From the NCBI RefSeq assembly GCF_041381155.1, contig NC_091141.1, forward strand, positions 22,588,828 to 22,652,827: 64,000 nucleotides of DNA, read 5' to 3'. The first letter of the stretch is position 1. Every line of letters starts with the position of its first letter. The translations under genes were made by a program, and so were the position numbers. Positions 34,801 through 45,886 of the stretch are shown one piece after another. The notes beneath the pieces were generated by a model. The model searched no databases. It saw only the letters and a program-made list of their open reading frames with translations, and had not been told where the DNA came from. This stretch comes from Argopecten irradians. Lineage: Eukaryota > Mollusca > Bivalvia > Pectinida > Pectinidae.

Positions 34801-36750
34801 TTTTACTCACATCATCCATCATTCCTTTTATTAGAATTTTCCATTAAAAGTTTATAACTTAATCATCCATTATTTCATTTATTAGAATTTTCCATTAAAA
34901 GTTTTACTCACATCATCCATCATTCCTTTTATTAGAATTTTCCATTAAAAGTTTATAACTTATATCATCCATTATTTCATTTATTAGAATTTTCCATTAA
35001 AAGTTAATATAACTCACATCATCCATAGTCCATTCCTTCCTATCCAGGATTGTCTTGCCTGTACTGTGTAGGAAAGCCCTGCTAATTCTAAACTGCCTTT
35101 CACGCTGAACAGATTCAGGAAGTCGCTGGACTGCAGCCTCCAATACTCCTGGGGCGTAGATATTACGCTTCGTACAGTCATCCCGGTACAGTCCTGCCAA
35201 CGTATTGAAATAGATAAAGGTCTCAAATTACCGAGTGTTAAATGGGACTTATTCATGTTCCATGCAATACTCGATAATAACGTAACTATTTATAATTTTT
35301 CCCGCTGAAATGACGTCTGAGCTGGATATCATATTTTGATGGCATTCCATCACCAATAGACTAATAGAATCTTACATGGGTCGGTGAAGTGGACAGGGAT
35401 ATCTCAACCCGAGTGAAAGAGTTTGGCCAGTCAACCCGAGGCTTGCCAAGGGTTGATGGACAAAATCTTTCACTTGGGTTGAGATATCCCTGTCCACTTC
35501 ACAGACTCTTTTTCTCGCATACTTAGTAGAAAAAATTACGAGATTCCACTTGGTTTCCAGCTTTTTCATCGCGCCATTATCGCAGGAATGTTGTTATGGG
35601 TCAAAATTGATGACGTCATCTACAATGCGCAGCGCAGTTACGCCGCATGTATTGATGACGTCACGTTATTGTCTAGCGCATGTGAGCTGTCTTACACCCC
35701 TGTGTAAGATAGAGTTATCTTTTCTGTAGCAACCGCGGGATATCAATAACAATAATCCTACACAATCATTATCGGGTATCACCTGGTACGTGAATTATTC
35801 CCATTTATAACAGATTTTTGAAATGAGTCTTAAAAAATGTTCATTTTTGCGAGTCTTGACCAGCAAAAAATCAAAGACAAGCTTCATCAAATCCAATACA
35901 AATTTATCACAAACTTAGATTACTTATAACAAGCTACATCTAGCAGAATTTCAACCTCAAAATAGTACGTAAAATTCCATGGTAGCAGTCATTTTCTCAT
36001 ATTTAACTTCCTCAAATCATGACATCAATTAATTACGTCACAATGGATTTCCAGTCAATGAAAAGTGCTCCAGGTTATACATTATACTACTGACACATGC
36101 AAAAATATTGGATATCAGGCAGATTATGGGATAAAAATATTTCTTTGAACTTAACACCAAAAGATTATTGGTCTGTGAGATGTGGGCAGTAAATGAATAT
36201 TTTGAAATGTGGTCTATATTTTTCAAAAGACTGTCGATTATGATAGGTAATAATGAATAATTAAAATGGGAAATAACTTAATTGTGCTTATTTTATACTG
36301 TTCTGAATCTTTACTGTCATATATATATATTGGTGCAAAACCACACTTCAAAATGCCTTAGGCATGTTAGATATGTACAAAAAAAAAATAAAATTAAAAA
36401 AAACTTCTTTTCACTGTTAGTTTATCTGATATATCTTTCTAAAATTCTTCAAGTCTTAAAGATTAAATATATAAATATAGGGAATTTTTTTTGTAAATGG
36501 TATCCGATTACCAAATCAAATTGTGATTTTAATTTACAACAAATTCCCAACACTAAGGTCTGATCCATGCAAAACTAAAAGTTTTATCGATAACGATTAT
36601 AAATACTTAGAAAAGACTCACCCATTTGTGGATAATATATTAATTTTCTGTAAACTTTCTTGTTAAACATCTGGGCTAAGGGATTTGAGAAAACTGCAGT
36701 TGCAATACTATCTGCCCATGAGGTCTTCACCACTTCAGACGAAATGCGGG
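31891..36750 (-). CDS. UQCRB: cytochrome b-c1 complex subunit 7 (UQCRB/QCR7), exons 2-4
   Basis: Nuclear-encoded subunit of mitochondrial complex III (ubiquinol-cytochrome c reductase) on the matrix side of the inner membrane; it helps assembly and ubiquinone binding. Visible exons are 36750-36622, 35193-35018 and 32067-31891 (TGA), with GT-AG edges and matching phases (1, 0). They encode 159 residues. RISSEVVKTSWADS leads into NPLAQMFNKKVYRKLIYYPQ, then LYRDD, VLEAAVQRLPESVQRERQFR, RAFLHSTGK, WTMDD and DVEYLDSALASVIRDIEIKR. The core matches human UQCRB (LMRDD, AIRRLPE, R-FRIKRAL, EQWTKYE, YLEPYLKEVIRERKE). The first exon, holding Met and ending in phase 1, was not located. The C-terminus (QPPDDFKLTPEQ to QPAIQPK) is about 30 residues longer than the 111-residue human protein, and the N-terminus is also longer. 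The intron after exon 3 carries a minisatellite grown from its own donor site. Confidence 0.85.
32591..34060. mobile_element. hairpin-ended satellite-bearing repeat in UQCRB intron
   Basis: The left edge is a hairpin AGCTCACCTATTC-CAA-GAATAGG followed by GGAAGCTATT. Then come three ~168-bp units with AAGCTTAAGTCATCATAAATG (about 32705, 32873, 33042) and three ~330-bp units with GGACCAATATGGATATG and CCCAGGGCCATGAAATTCAC (from about 33219, 33547 and 33880). I recognise the CACCTATTC edge as a common molluscan repeat. No coding capacity is present. Confidence 0.75.
34500..35017. repeat. ~50/102-bp array made from the 5' splice site of the UQCRB intron
   Basis: The array ends directly at the exon edge (35018). 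On the gene's strand the units read AAGGAATGATGGATGATGTG followed by AGTAAAAC, then TTTTAATGGAAAATTCTAAT. The real junction reads AAGGAATGGACTATGGATGAT with GTGAGT after it. About 20 exonic bases plus the donor were therefore copied. Units alternate between a form keeping GTGAGT (junctions at 34911/34912, 34810/34811, 34708/34709) and a form with ATAAGT; the higher-order period is about 102 bp. Copies farther from the exon are more decayed. Confidence 0.92.
35372..35700. mobile_element. foldback element with CRE-bearing flank, in UQCRB intron
   Basis: GTGAAGTGGACAGGGATATC pairs with GATATCCCTGTCCACTTCAC at 35488-35507. The inner arms CAACCCGAGTGAAAGA and TCTTTCACTTGGGTTG continue the stem. 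CREs at 35611-35618 and 35656-35663 (GATGACGTCA) follow in the adjacent repeat-like DNA. I recognise the stem as a common molluscan foldback. The 65-codon frame here is not a gene. Confidence 0.75.
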
Positions 36751-36754
36751 CTGA

Positions 36755-37600
36755 AAATTAAACGTACAAACAAATTAAGGACTTAAATTCATGTAGCAAT
36801 TCTATCTTTGTATATTACAGAGTAACGTATATTATAATCATCTCCTTTGCGGAAAGGTTTTAATTGTGACATCATTATATTTTGTGAGGAAAATGTGCGT
36901 CAAAGATGATTCCCAGTATCAGGTCTTAATCATATCACAATACATGAAGCAGTATGTGCGTGTACACTGATGATCGTAATATATTATACATGTTCATGTG
37001 CAATCTGGAATCCAGTATATATATATTGTGAACATACATATATATAATCTTTGACCATACATGATTTCGTTAGTATCATGTTTGATTAATGTAAAATTGT
37101 TTGTATATACATAAATATTTACCGAATCGTTAATTGCATTATTGGTAAAAATACTTCAGCTGTTCACTTAGTAACAATACTGTATTTGCTTGGAACTTTT
37201 ATTTTTGATTGGACACTTGATTTTTATATAATAAAATATGTCTCAAGTTAATGCCTTATCAAATCCACTATCAATTCTTTATACTGTAAAGTTTATTAAT
37301 GAGTAAACAATGTTATTTCATGGACTTTTCTTGATGTTAATGTTTGCAGGAATATTTAAGGGAACAGATGATGATTTCTTTTAAAATTCTATTCCGGCTA
37401 TATGGGTATGAGAGGATAAAGATAATTGATCTGTAAGTCATGTAATCCTGATGAAGCCATATATCATGTTCTCTGTGTGATGAAAACTGTTCCATATCAA
37501 CAGAATAATAGTAATTAATCAACAATGCACTTAAACTATGTGAGAAATAGCGGTAACACAACTTTAAACAAAATAAGATTATTTGCCTTTTCGTGCCAAA
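36755..37600. other. upstream of UQCRB exon 2, first exon not found
   Basis: AT-rich. The missing short first exon of UQCRB and its promoter should lie here or further up to about 43 kb, but no unique ATG-plus-donor candidate could be picked. Confidence 0.4.
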
Positions 37601-37609
37601 ACATTTTTA

Positions 37610-38460
37610 CCTTAAAAAAAGTCCCATCAAATGCAATATAGCTATTGCCACTTTCCTAGGGGAACCTACATATTATTGATTAAATTTGACAAAGATCTTC
37701 ATTTCTGAGAAATACGCGTGTAACAAACTTTAACTAAAAATCCAGATGGCTCACCTGGCAGCCATCTTGTTTTTATCTCAAGTCCCAAAATGAATATGCA
37801 CTCATCAATGTAAGGGAAACCATATTCGTGTAAAATTTATTATCATTAAGTACTTTTTGTGCCTTGGTAAAAACTTTACACTACATATACAATGCATGTC
37901 TAACATCTTCAAAACTGAACAGTAAAATTAGACCTTACAATATTATTAAACCATAGGCATTCCTATTCATATTGAAAGAGAACGAAAAAATATTTTGAGA
38001 AATAGCTCTGGAACAAAACGCTTTAACTATCAATTTCCAGATTGCTATCGTCCAAAATGCATATGCCAGAAACTAGGTCCTTTAGGAACTCCTACATATG
38101 AAATTTTTGAGAACAATCCCTCAATCACTTCCTGGGAAATTAGGTAATTTTAGAAGCTATTCACTATCAAAAACTCAAGATAGGTCTGCCGATCGGCCAT
38201 CTTAATTGATCAGTGAAAAATCTGACTTTCAAAATTTATGATAACACATTAGGGTCCTAGAGGAACCTACAATGAAATTTACGTAACTGACGTTCAGTTA
38301 ACTTTCGTTGTCAAGATGTCCATAGTTATCGGTCACAAACTTCTAACTATTTTTTTTGTACAGGATGGCGGTGCTGAGGCAAATCATACCAATCTTGTTG
38401 CCTAACGCCGATCATGGTCCCAACATGCATCTTTGCACAAATACTGGGGTCCCTAGGGGA
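37610..38460 (-). mobile_element. copy of the CCATCTTG / TTCTCAGAAA repeat family
   Basis: On the minus strand units carry TTTCTCAGAAAT, TAGGTTCCTCTAGGACCCTA and GCCATCTTG/GCCGCCATCCTG. These words also make up 57130-57690 and 61090-61270. Three to four degenerate ~240-bp units are seen. The plus-strand frame at 38356-38676 partly overlaps this repeat and is not convincing. Confidence 0.6.
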
Positions 38461-38464
38461 CGCC

Positions 38465-41400
38465 TACATATATATTTCATACGAACACACTCCGAATTAA
38501 ATGTACAAAAAGCCCATTTAGGATGTTTATTTTATGGTTTTGTCTGTCAAGTGTCATATTTTGTATTTGAAACGTTTTGTATTATTTTTTTGTGTTACTT
38601 ACAGATTAGCAATATTCAAAATCTTAATTTTTATATGGACATAAAGCGAAGAAGGGGCGGGGTTGGGGCCGCCTAGGCCCCCAGAAAGCCCCTCGCCTAA
38701 TTAAATGATAACCCTTTTTCCAAAAAAATAAATAGAAGCCCATGTAAAAAATGTACGTTTATTATTTATGATGTCTATTGTCACATACATGGAATACCCC
38801 GTACAAAGAATCTACAGAATTGGCACTTGCCCTATAAAATCTGAATATCTATTCCAATAGAGTTGTGCACGATAGCAAAGAATATGAGAGATATGGGGGT
38901 CTGGGTGTAGGCCGGCCTAGAACGAATATACGTCGCGGCCGAGCCTATCAAAGTCTTTAGGCCGGATACGGAATGAGTCCCTCTATTTGTATTGTATGTG
39001 GAGCACTGCCTCCGTAAAAACGATATCCACTCGGGCACAGTTTCATTTTCATCATAGACATTTTCACGAACAGGTTTGATGAAGGAGAATAGGGAACCTA
39101 TTTAGGTGGAAGACATATCTATAAATAGAAGACTCCATTTTTTCTAGGTCTATACAAGATCATTACTTGCGCTACCAAATTTGTGCAGGCGAGAGGGGTC
39201 TGCCGGGTTGACATCGAAGATGAGTTTTGGTTTTATGCGAAGCCAGTCAATGAAACTGTGGTAATGAGAAGCATTTCTTATTCACTTTTGTAACGATAAC
39301 TAACTTTAGTCTTAGATGGCTGTTTTTGGATACCTATAATCTCTCAGATTGAGAGCAATTCATGTCTCCGCCTAACTTACACAACAAATCTTCATTATTC
39401 GTGTATTTGGAACATAATGCAAATGAACAGTATGGGCTTCAGATGGTATCTTGTTGATGGGTGGGCATACCGTGTGCCAGGATACCATTGAAATAATCAC
39501 CTGGGGTTTTCTAATAGGGAAGCGCTGATTTGTGCATGTGCATTAATATATTCTTTTGCCAGTGCGTAGTTTAGGCCTTGCTCTTATAAACTTTATCAAT
39601 TAAGAATATATTGTTTTTATATTCTGATAACAAAAACAGGGAAGGGCATCTTTATGCCGAGTGGGATGGCTACACTATATCCCTTAGAAGCTGCTCAATC
39701 TTCGTCTGTTCGACAGATATCCACTTTGGTTTTGTCACTAGCAACATACATGTCTTTTCTTTGACAGAGCGACATATAAGGCCCTTTCTTAGCATAGCAA
39801 CTATCGCGTGTCGTCAGTATTGATCTTATGGTATCTCGAGCGGGATTTTACATGAAAGTATCAGCAACACATTGTGAAGTTGAAGGTTAGAGTGGAGAGT
39901 GGAGGAAAGAGATTTCATAAAAGTGACTTTAATGATGATTCATATAATGGTGGTTCTCAAGTGCATGCATTTGAGGGGGGGGCAGAAAAGCCCCTGTGGC
40001 TCTCCCTCGGGAAAAACGAAGGGCATGCACATATAGTCAAACCAAGCGGATAGACTCGATGGGCCAGCTACAAATTCCCTGCCACCCCCCCTTGCGGGCT
40101 CGGCTGCCCTTGATTCTTCTATTGCTAAGGGAGTATCGAGATATATCCTGTCTGAACTAGATGAGGAGAGAATTCTATCTGTTAGCACATAGGGGGTGAA
40201 ATTATCTATAGGATATTTTTGGGTCTTTGTATCGTGATGATCATTTTTTCATGCGAAAATAACAAGGTTAATAAGCTTTGGAGACGTGTGATTGTACTCT
40301 TGGTACCCTTAGTTGAATTGCGGATGTGGATAGAAAAATCCATTAGCTTACACGGAAAATATGTTTTGATAGTTAAGTCCCATTGACGAGGCGCGAGAGA
40401 TGGGGAGCAGAGTATGTTCATAGGTCATGTAGATGTGGATACCGACAAGGAGTCGAATACATTTGCGGATTTTAAAAAATGATATACAATTCAGAACCGT
40501 ATAAGGTAAGGACGGTATGGAGGCTTTTCTGTTTCTAATTCCCAGTCCTCTATAGTGGCTAATTCCTTAATTTTGTATCGCCTTTCGCCCGGCTTTTGGT
40601 TTTCTTTCTTTCCCTTCTTTTTCCTTCCTTTCCCGCTCCTTACTCTTTCCCTTTTGTTTTGTGCCTTTTTCTTTTTTTTCTCTCTCTACTATTTTTTGGG
40701 GGTGGCTACGCCTCTTCTCGGGGGGAGAGTTGTTCCGGCGGCCCGCTAGCCTTGGGATCTAGCGCTCTTGGTTACTACCGAAAAGGCAATGGCAGCCCGC
40801 GAAGGTCTGAAAAGCTAAATACTGTACGCAAAAGACATCGGTCCATTGTAAATTCCATTAAGTAACTCTATACATCCTCTAGCATTAATAACTACAACAT
40901 TTAATATACATGGGTGAAGTAGATCAATAGTGTTTAGCGGTACGAATATTTACCCCGTGGGGTGAAACCGTAAAATTCTCCGGTACGATAGAAATATCCG
41001 GTACGAGAAAATGTCTCCGGTACGAAATTTCCCAGGATTCTGAAGTGTAAAACACTCAATTTTGGGCATCGGTTTTCTGTTGGAGTCCGAGAGGGTTTAA
41101 CAAAAACAGTCGTTGGTTCATTTCAGTTGTGATGGTTGAAACTCTAAGGTTTTTAAACTCTCAGCTACGTGTTTTTATATATTTCAGCAAGAGTACTAAG
41201 GGGATTCAGGTGCATGTAAGTAATGAGCTGGGGTTATTGGATAAATGCATAAGGAGCAGGAATGACTGCAAGTATATGGTTAGGCACCAATACCTGGCCC
41301 TGAGCAGAAGTTACCTGGCCCTCGAGCAGGTGTATCATATATACAGTCTACTTTTTTTTAAAAGATTTTTTCATTATAGGCTGTGAAGTGACATGGCGCC

Positions 41401-42950
41401 TCGAAAGCTAGTCTAATTACTCACCAGGCATATACGTGTATATCAAGCTTATAAATAAAATGGAGTGAATAAAGTACAGTAGCTAGCTTTATAGGGGCAA
41501 AAGTTGGCAATTTGAGGATATCTGTAACAATGATGCAAAATTAAATTTGAAAATATTGCAACTAGTATTTTGATTTGCGAGTATTTCTTAAAAATAAATG
41601 TGTGCGCAAAAGATTTTGTGTTATGTCCAAGATTTGTCATTTAAAGTGATCGTACCTATATGTAATTTGCGGTAATGTGAGATGCCAAACATCATATTTC
41701 ACATAAAAAATAACACCAAAAAAACTGGTGGTGCGCCCTCCTTAATTGCTGATTTATAGAGGAACCACATATAACAACGTTGTTTTTATTTTTGTGTATG
41801 CGCTTAAAACGTAACTAATTATTTATGGACATGAAAACACATTTGGACTCAATCTTTGACTGGCAAGAAGCCTGGAATGTACAGCCCATTAATATTATCA
41901 GAGGTAGGGATACGTGGTAAAAGTAACTAAAAATTAAAGGACTTGTAACAAGCTTTCAAATGATTGTATCTTTTTTCAGCGTACTGGAGTTCAAACCAGC
42001 CCTAAAAGACATTGTCATGCATTTAGTAGGGGCAGAATAACCGGTATGTCTCGACACTTGCATTGTGGACATATCCACATGGGTGGCTGTCTATTCAGAA
42101 GGGGGGGGGAGTTAACTCCTCCTGGAGTGTGTCCCTTGCATATCCGCACAGAGTCCCTTGCAGATCTGGGTTGTGAGTTTCAACATGTTGTGGAATTCCT
42201 AGTTGTATTTGAACGAGGGACAGAATAAACGTAGCAAGATGCGTGCTGTAATACTTATTGCCATCATATCCGAGGATCAGTCGTGCGGGCTCGACTTATC
42301 TGATCGAGAAAGTCTGGTTGTTTTGCTGGCATGTTTTCTCTTTTCCTTATGTGTTTGATGTAAGATTCGCGCGAGCATTCCAAAATTTAGTATGCGTCAT
42401 TTTGAACTTTAACAGATTATTTATTGGAGTTGTCCATTTTGTTTCTATCACATACCTAGTGATATATTAGCTAGTGGTAAGCTAGGTGGTTCAGGAGGCT
42501 ACTGACATAAACGCAATGGCCCAATCTGCCTCGGGGATAGTCCAGGACCCCTTTCCTGTCAGGGGACAGGTGGATATTTTAGCGAAATGTCCATTGATAC
42601 GTGTTTTAGGTTGAATGATGTGTACGAGAGTTGATGATTCAACAATCATTCCGATAAAATTACCAATGTCATTCAATGATTTGAAAAATACATAATTGTC
42701 CTAGCAGGGTTTTTTTTTAAAAGAACGTTATACATATTAGATCAATCAAGCAAAAAGTAGTGGACAAGTCCAAATTTCTAGTTGGGCAGGTAGAATTTTT
42801 ATGGTCATCTTCCGGGACAGGGCCAGTCCTTAAAAAGGTTAATTGTTGAGCCCTGGTAGGGGATAATATACAATATTTCAACTTTCGATAGAACTTGATC
42901 AATCAATTAATGACACCAATAACAAAATGATTACTAGATAACAATCTAGA
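38465..42950. other. unassigned region
   Basis: No exon could be supported. Noted within it are a C/T-rich run at about 40590-40690, four copies of CGGTACGA at 40938-41025, a GC-richer patch around 40720-40800, and short frames (39611, 39940, 41129, 42046, 42491, 42717) without recognisable motifs. It may contain old unclassified repeats. The frame at 42717-42902 (minus) and the one at 42491-42676 (minus) look slightly protein-like but have no family I know. Confidence 0.3.
40938..41025. repeat. four CGGTACGA repeats
   Basis: CGGTACGA occurs at 40938, 40981, 40999 and 41018, the last three as CCGGTACGA with ~18-bp spacing. CGGTACGA should be rare in AT-rich DNA. No function is known. Confidence 0.6.
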
Positions 42951-45457
42951 TCTTTGATCATATGCCCAGGGCATCCAGTAGACCATTGCCTTATAATTAA
43001 TTGACTTTTACTTTCAGCATAATCAAAAGTTTGAAGAGTCAAAACCTATGATCATGATGTATAACAAAAAAAACCACATACTTCAAATCGAAGAGCCACA
43101 TTTGATTGTTTGGAGTCAAATAAAAACATCCTCTCAGGGTTCTACTGGATGCCCTGATGTGCAAGCTTTCAATAGTTTCAATGAATTTTAGTACATGTAC
43201 ATGTATATATAATTGGCCTGTGTGAATTGCTAGTGTGATGCTAGCAGGTAAAGGTGAAAAGGAAGCGACTCTAAATCTAAAGTGTGTTAGAGGGACTATA
43301 TTGTTGGGGACCAATTTTTCAACTGGAGTTTAGTAGAATTCAGAATGCAATACTATCACAATTTTTACAATTATATTCTGCATGTTAGTTCAAGTACAAT
43401 TGTACTGTATTATAATTGACAATAAGACCCGCCCATTTGGACAATTCAGAGTTTTTTGACCTAGGGTAATTTCTGGTAGACTAGTGTTAGGCAATCTGGT
43501 TGATATTTTATGATCGATCATCAGTAATTGTTTTGTGTAACCAATTGATGATCGCTTAAAATCGATTATATTTTGACCGCGTACGCTTTCCAGGGAAATT
43601 GTACCTGTAGGGGCAGAACTTTGACCATTCTACTGAGACTCAATTTCAATTCTTTCAATTCTTTTATTACACTCAGATACACATTGTGTATAACAAGAGG
43701 TCATAGGCATATATATAATTCAATTTTAAGGCATAAACGAAAAAAAATTTCAAATGGTATTATTTGTTGAAAGATTCAAACTTTTACAAACAAAAATTCA
43801 GTGTGTCATAACATTTAAATTGGGAAACATAGGAGATATTAATATACATGTATTGAGTATAGTTAATAATTGACTTCTTCATATGTATAATATATAATAT
43901 TTAATACATTAGAACAATACATATATTTTTATATAATTTTGAGCTGTAATTAATACTATAACAAATTGCATAATTTCTGAACAAATAAGCATAAATTTGC
44001 GTACATTTTTTTATGAAAAATGTGAGAACATGCCTTTCATTTTAATGTGATTAGGTTGTCTTGTGTAGTAAGCAGGAAATGTAATCCCCACGTTAGCTGA
44101 CTCAAGTGTTGATTGCCATGTTCTCAGGTCGTTTTTATGTTTTCACAAATAGAATCATACTCCTATGAACGTTTACATATACTACGTACGTAGTTCTTAC
44201 GCGCTCTTCAAATCGTTTATATGCATGATATTTGAAATGATATGAGCGACAAAACACACAAGCGATTGATTGCGACAAGTTTTCTATGACATTTCTTGCG
44301 TTGTTTTACTGATCAGCTAATTATATACACCTTCGTTTGTCATATGTCAAACAACTCTTTTGTTTATGAAACTCTATTACAGATTTCTCACTCAATTAAT
44401 TGGTCAAACACCCCAAACCAACAATATTTGACAAACTCAATTAATCAGAACACCACTAGTAATTTCTGGTACATGTTATTTTATTTCTATTTGCTGAAAA
44501 TCTAACTCTGTTGTATGAAAAAACTTTGGCCTACATTGTGTGATAAGACCATTCTCCTTCAAATCCTACCATTCATTGCTAAGGTATATGTAAGGGGGCA
44601 TATTGTCGGTAGAATATGGTAGCCCAATAGTGTTTTCCCTGATAGCAATATTATAAATGAGTGCTAGAGTACTTCCTACTCTTAACATCCAGGGTTTTCT
44701 AATGAGGTTTGAAAGGGGATTAAAGTTGATGAAGTAAAATGTGGCTGCAATGCATGCTTCACACCATGCACAGTGACACTGGTCAGCTTAAATAAACTGA
44801 CCAAGTGGATTTGGGTTATATTGTTTAACATCCTATGATTGATATCTATACAGCCAGGGTCATTTTAGGATGTTCCAGGTAACTGTGAAATCAATTTTTT
44901 TTTGTTGGGCTCAATTTTTGTTGAGTACAAAATTTTACAGTTTTGTTGGCGCTTCAATTGGTGGAGAAGGCCGTACACATTAGAGTCAAAAATACTGCCG
45001 TCAGACTCGGCATTGTCACATGTACTGTACATGTGAATGATCACTTGCATTGCTCGGCTCACACTAACTTTCCAGTTTGTTTAGCAAAAGTTGTGAAAGT
45101 GATTTTTCTCTCTTTAGCAAATAAGAATTTCATTTAGCAAAATTGCGCATTCACAGCATTTCATAATGAAAAACATTTAATTACTAAGAAGCATCAAATA
45201 ATGTACTTTATATGCATTAATTAACTGGGCACACTTATACAAAAGATCCTGATCATTTCATTAAACCATACTCCGTCGTGTGGGTATTGTTACTTTTACA
45301 GCCCTTCAACATTAAAATATATATGGTACAGTAACTGATTAATTTATCAACAGGTTTTAGATTTGCATGAAAGTAATGTGACTGAAAAAAAAACTATGGG
45401 TTGTTGAAGCTTGTGTCCGTGTGTTTGGAAATTGGAGGTGTGTGAAGAAAAACTTAA

Positions 45458-45886
45458 AGATGCGACCACCGCCGACAGCATAAATGATGTTAGATCATGT
45501 TGTAAAATAGCGACCAGTATTTAATCGGTGTTTATCATGGTATGCCCTAATTACACAGCAAAGAAATACTATAAAAGTAATTGTATTTCGTCCGTGGGTG
45601 CATGCGCCATCAGGTACTTCAATTCCATATAGGATATAGTGTCACAGATTTTGGGGGTTGGGTTGTGCGGGTATGGCAAATTACGATGATAGAAGATATT
45701 TGATCATTGTTGGGATTGTGTGACAAGCGTGGAGTGAGCGAAAGTGTAGAAGCATCAGAACTTTTTCCAAGGGTGATACGTAATGGTGTAAAGGTAGATT
45801 AAATAATTACTAAAAATTCGTCTGCGTGCTGTTTTTGATTAGAGTGAAAAAAAATGCAGCAATTTGTGTCAGCAGTGGAGCTTCTC
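45458..45886. mobile_element. TTAA-flanked MITE, copy 3 (indel-rich)
   Basis: TTAA lies at 45454-45457 and 45887-45890. The element matches copies 4 and 5, but with many extra single bases along its whole length (429 versus 346 bp), as in the rest of this block. Confidence 0.75.

Noticed and set aside
38356-38676. 106-codon plus-strand frame
   Set aside because: Its start overlaps the CCATCTTG repeat family and the rest has no recognisable domain.
39940-40421. Minus-strand frames in a GC-richer patch as a possible gene
   Set aside because: No splice-consistent extension, no motif, and composition that varies with the short GC patch only.
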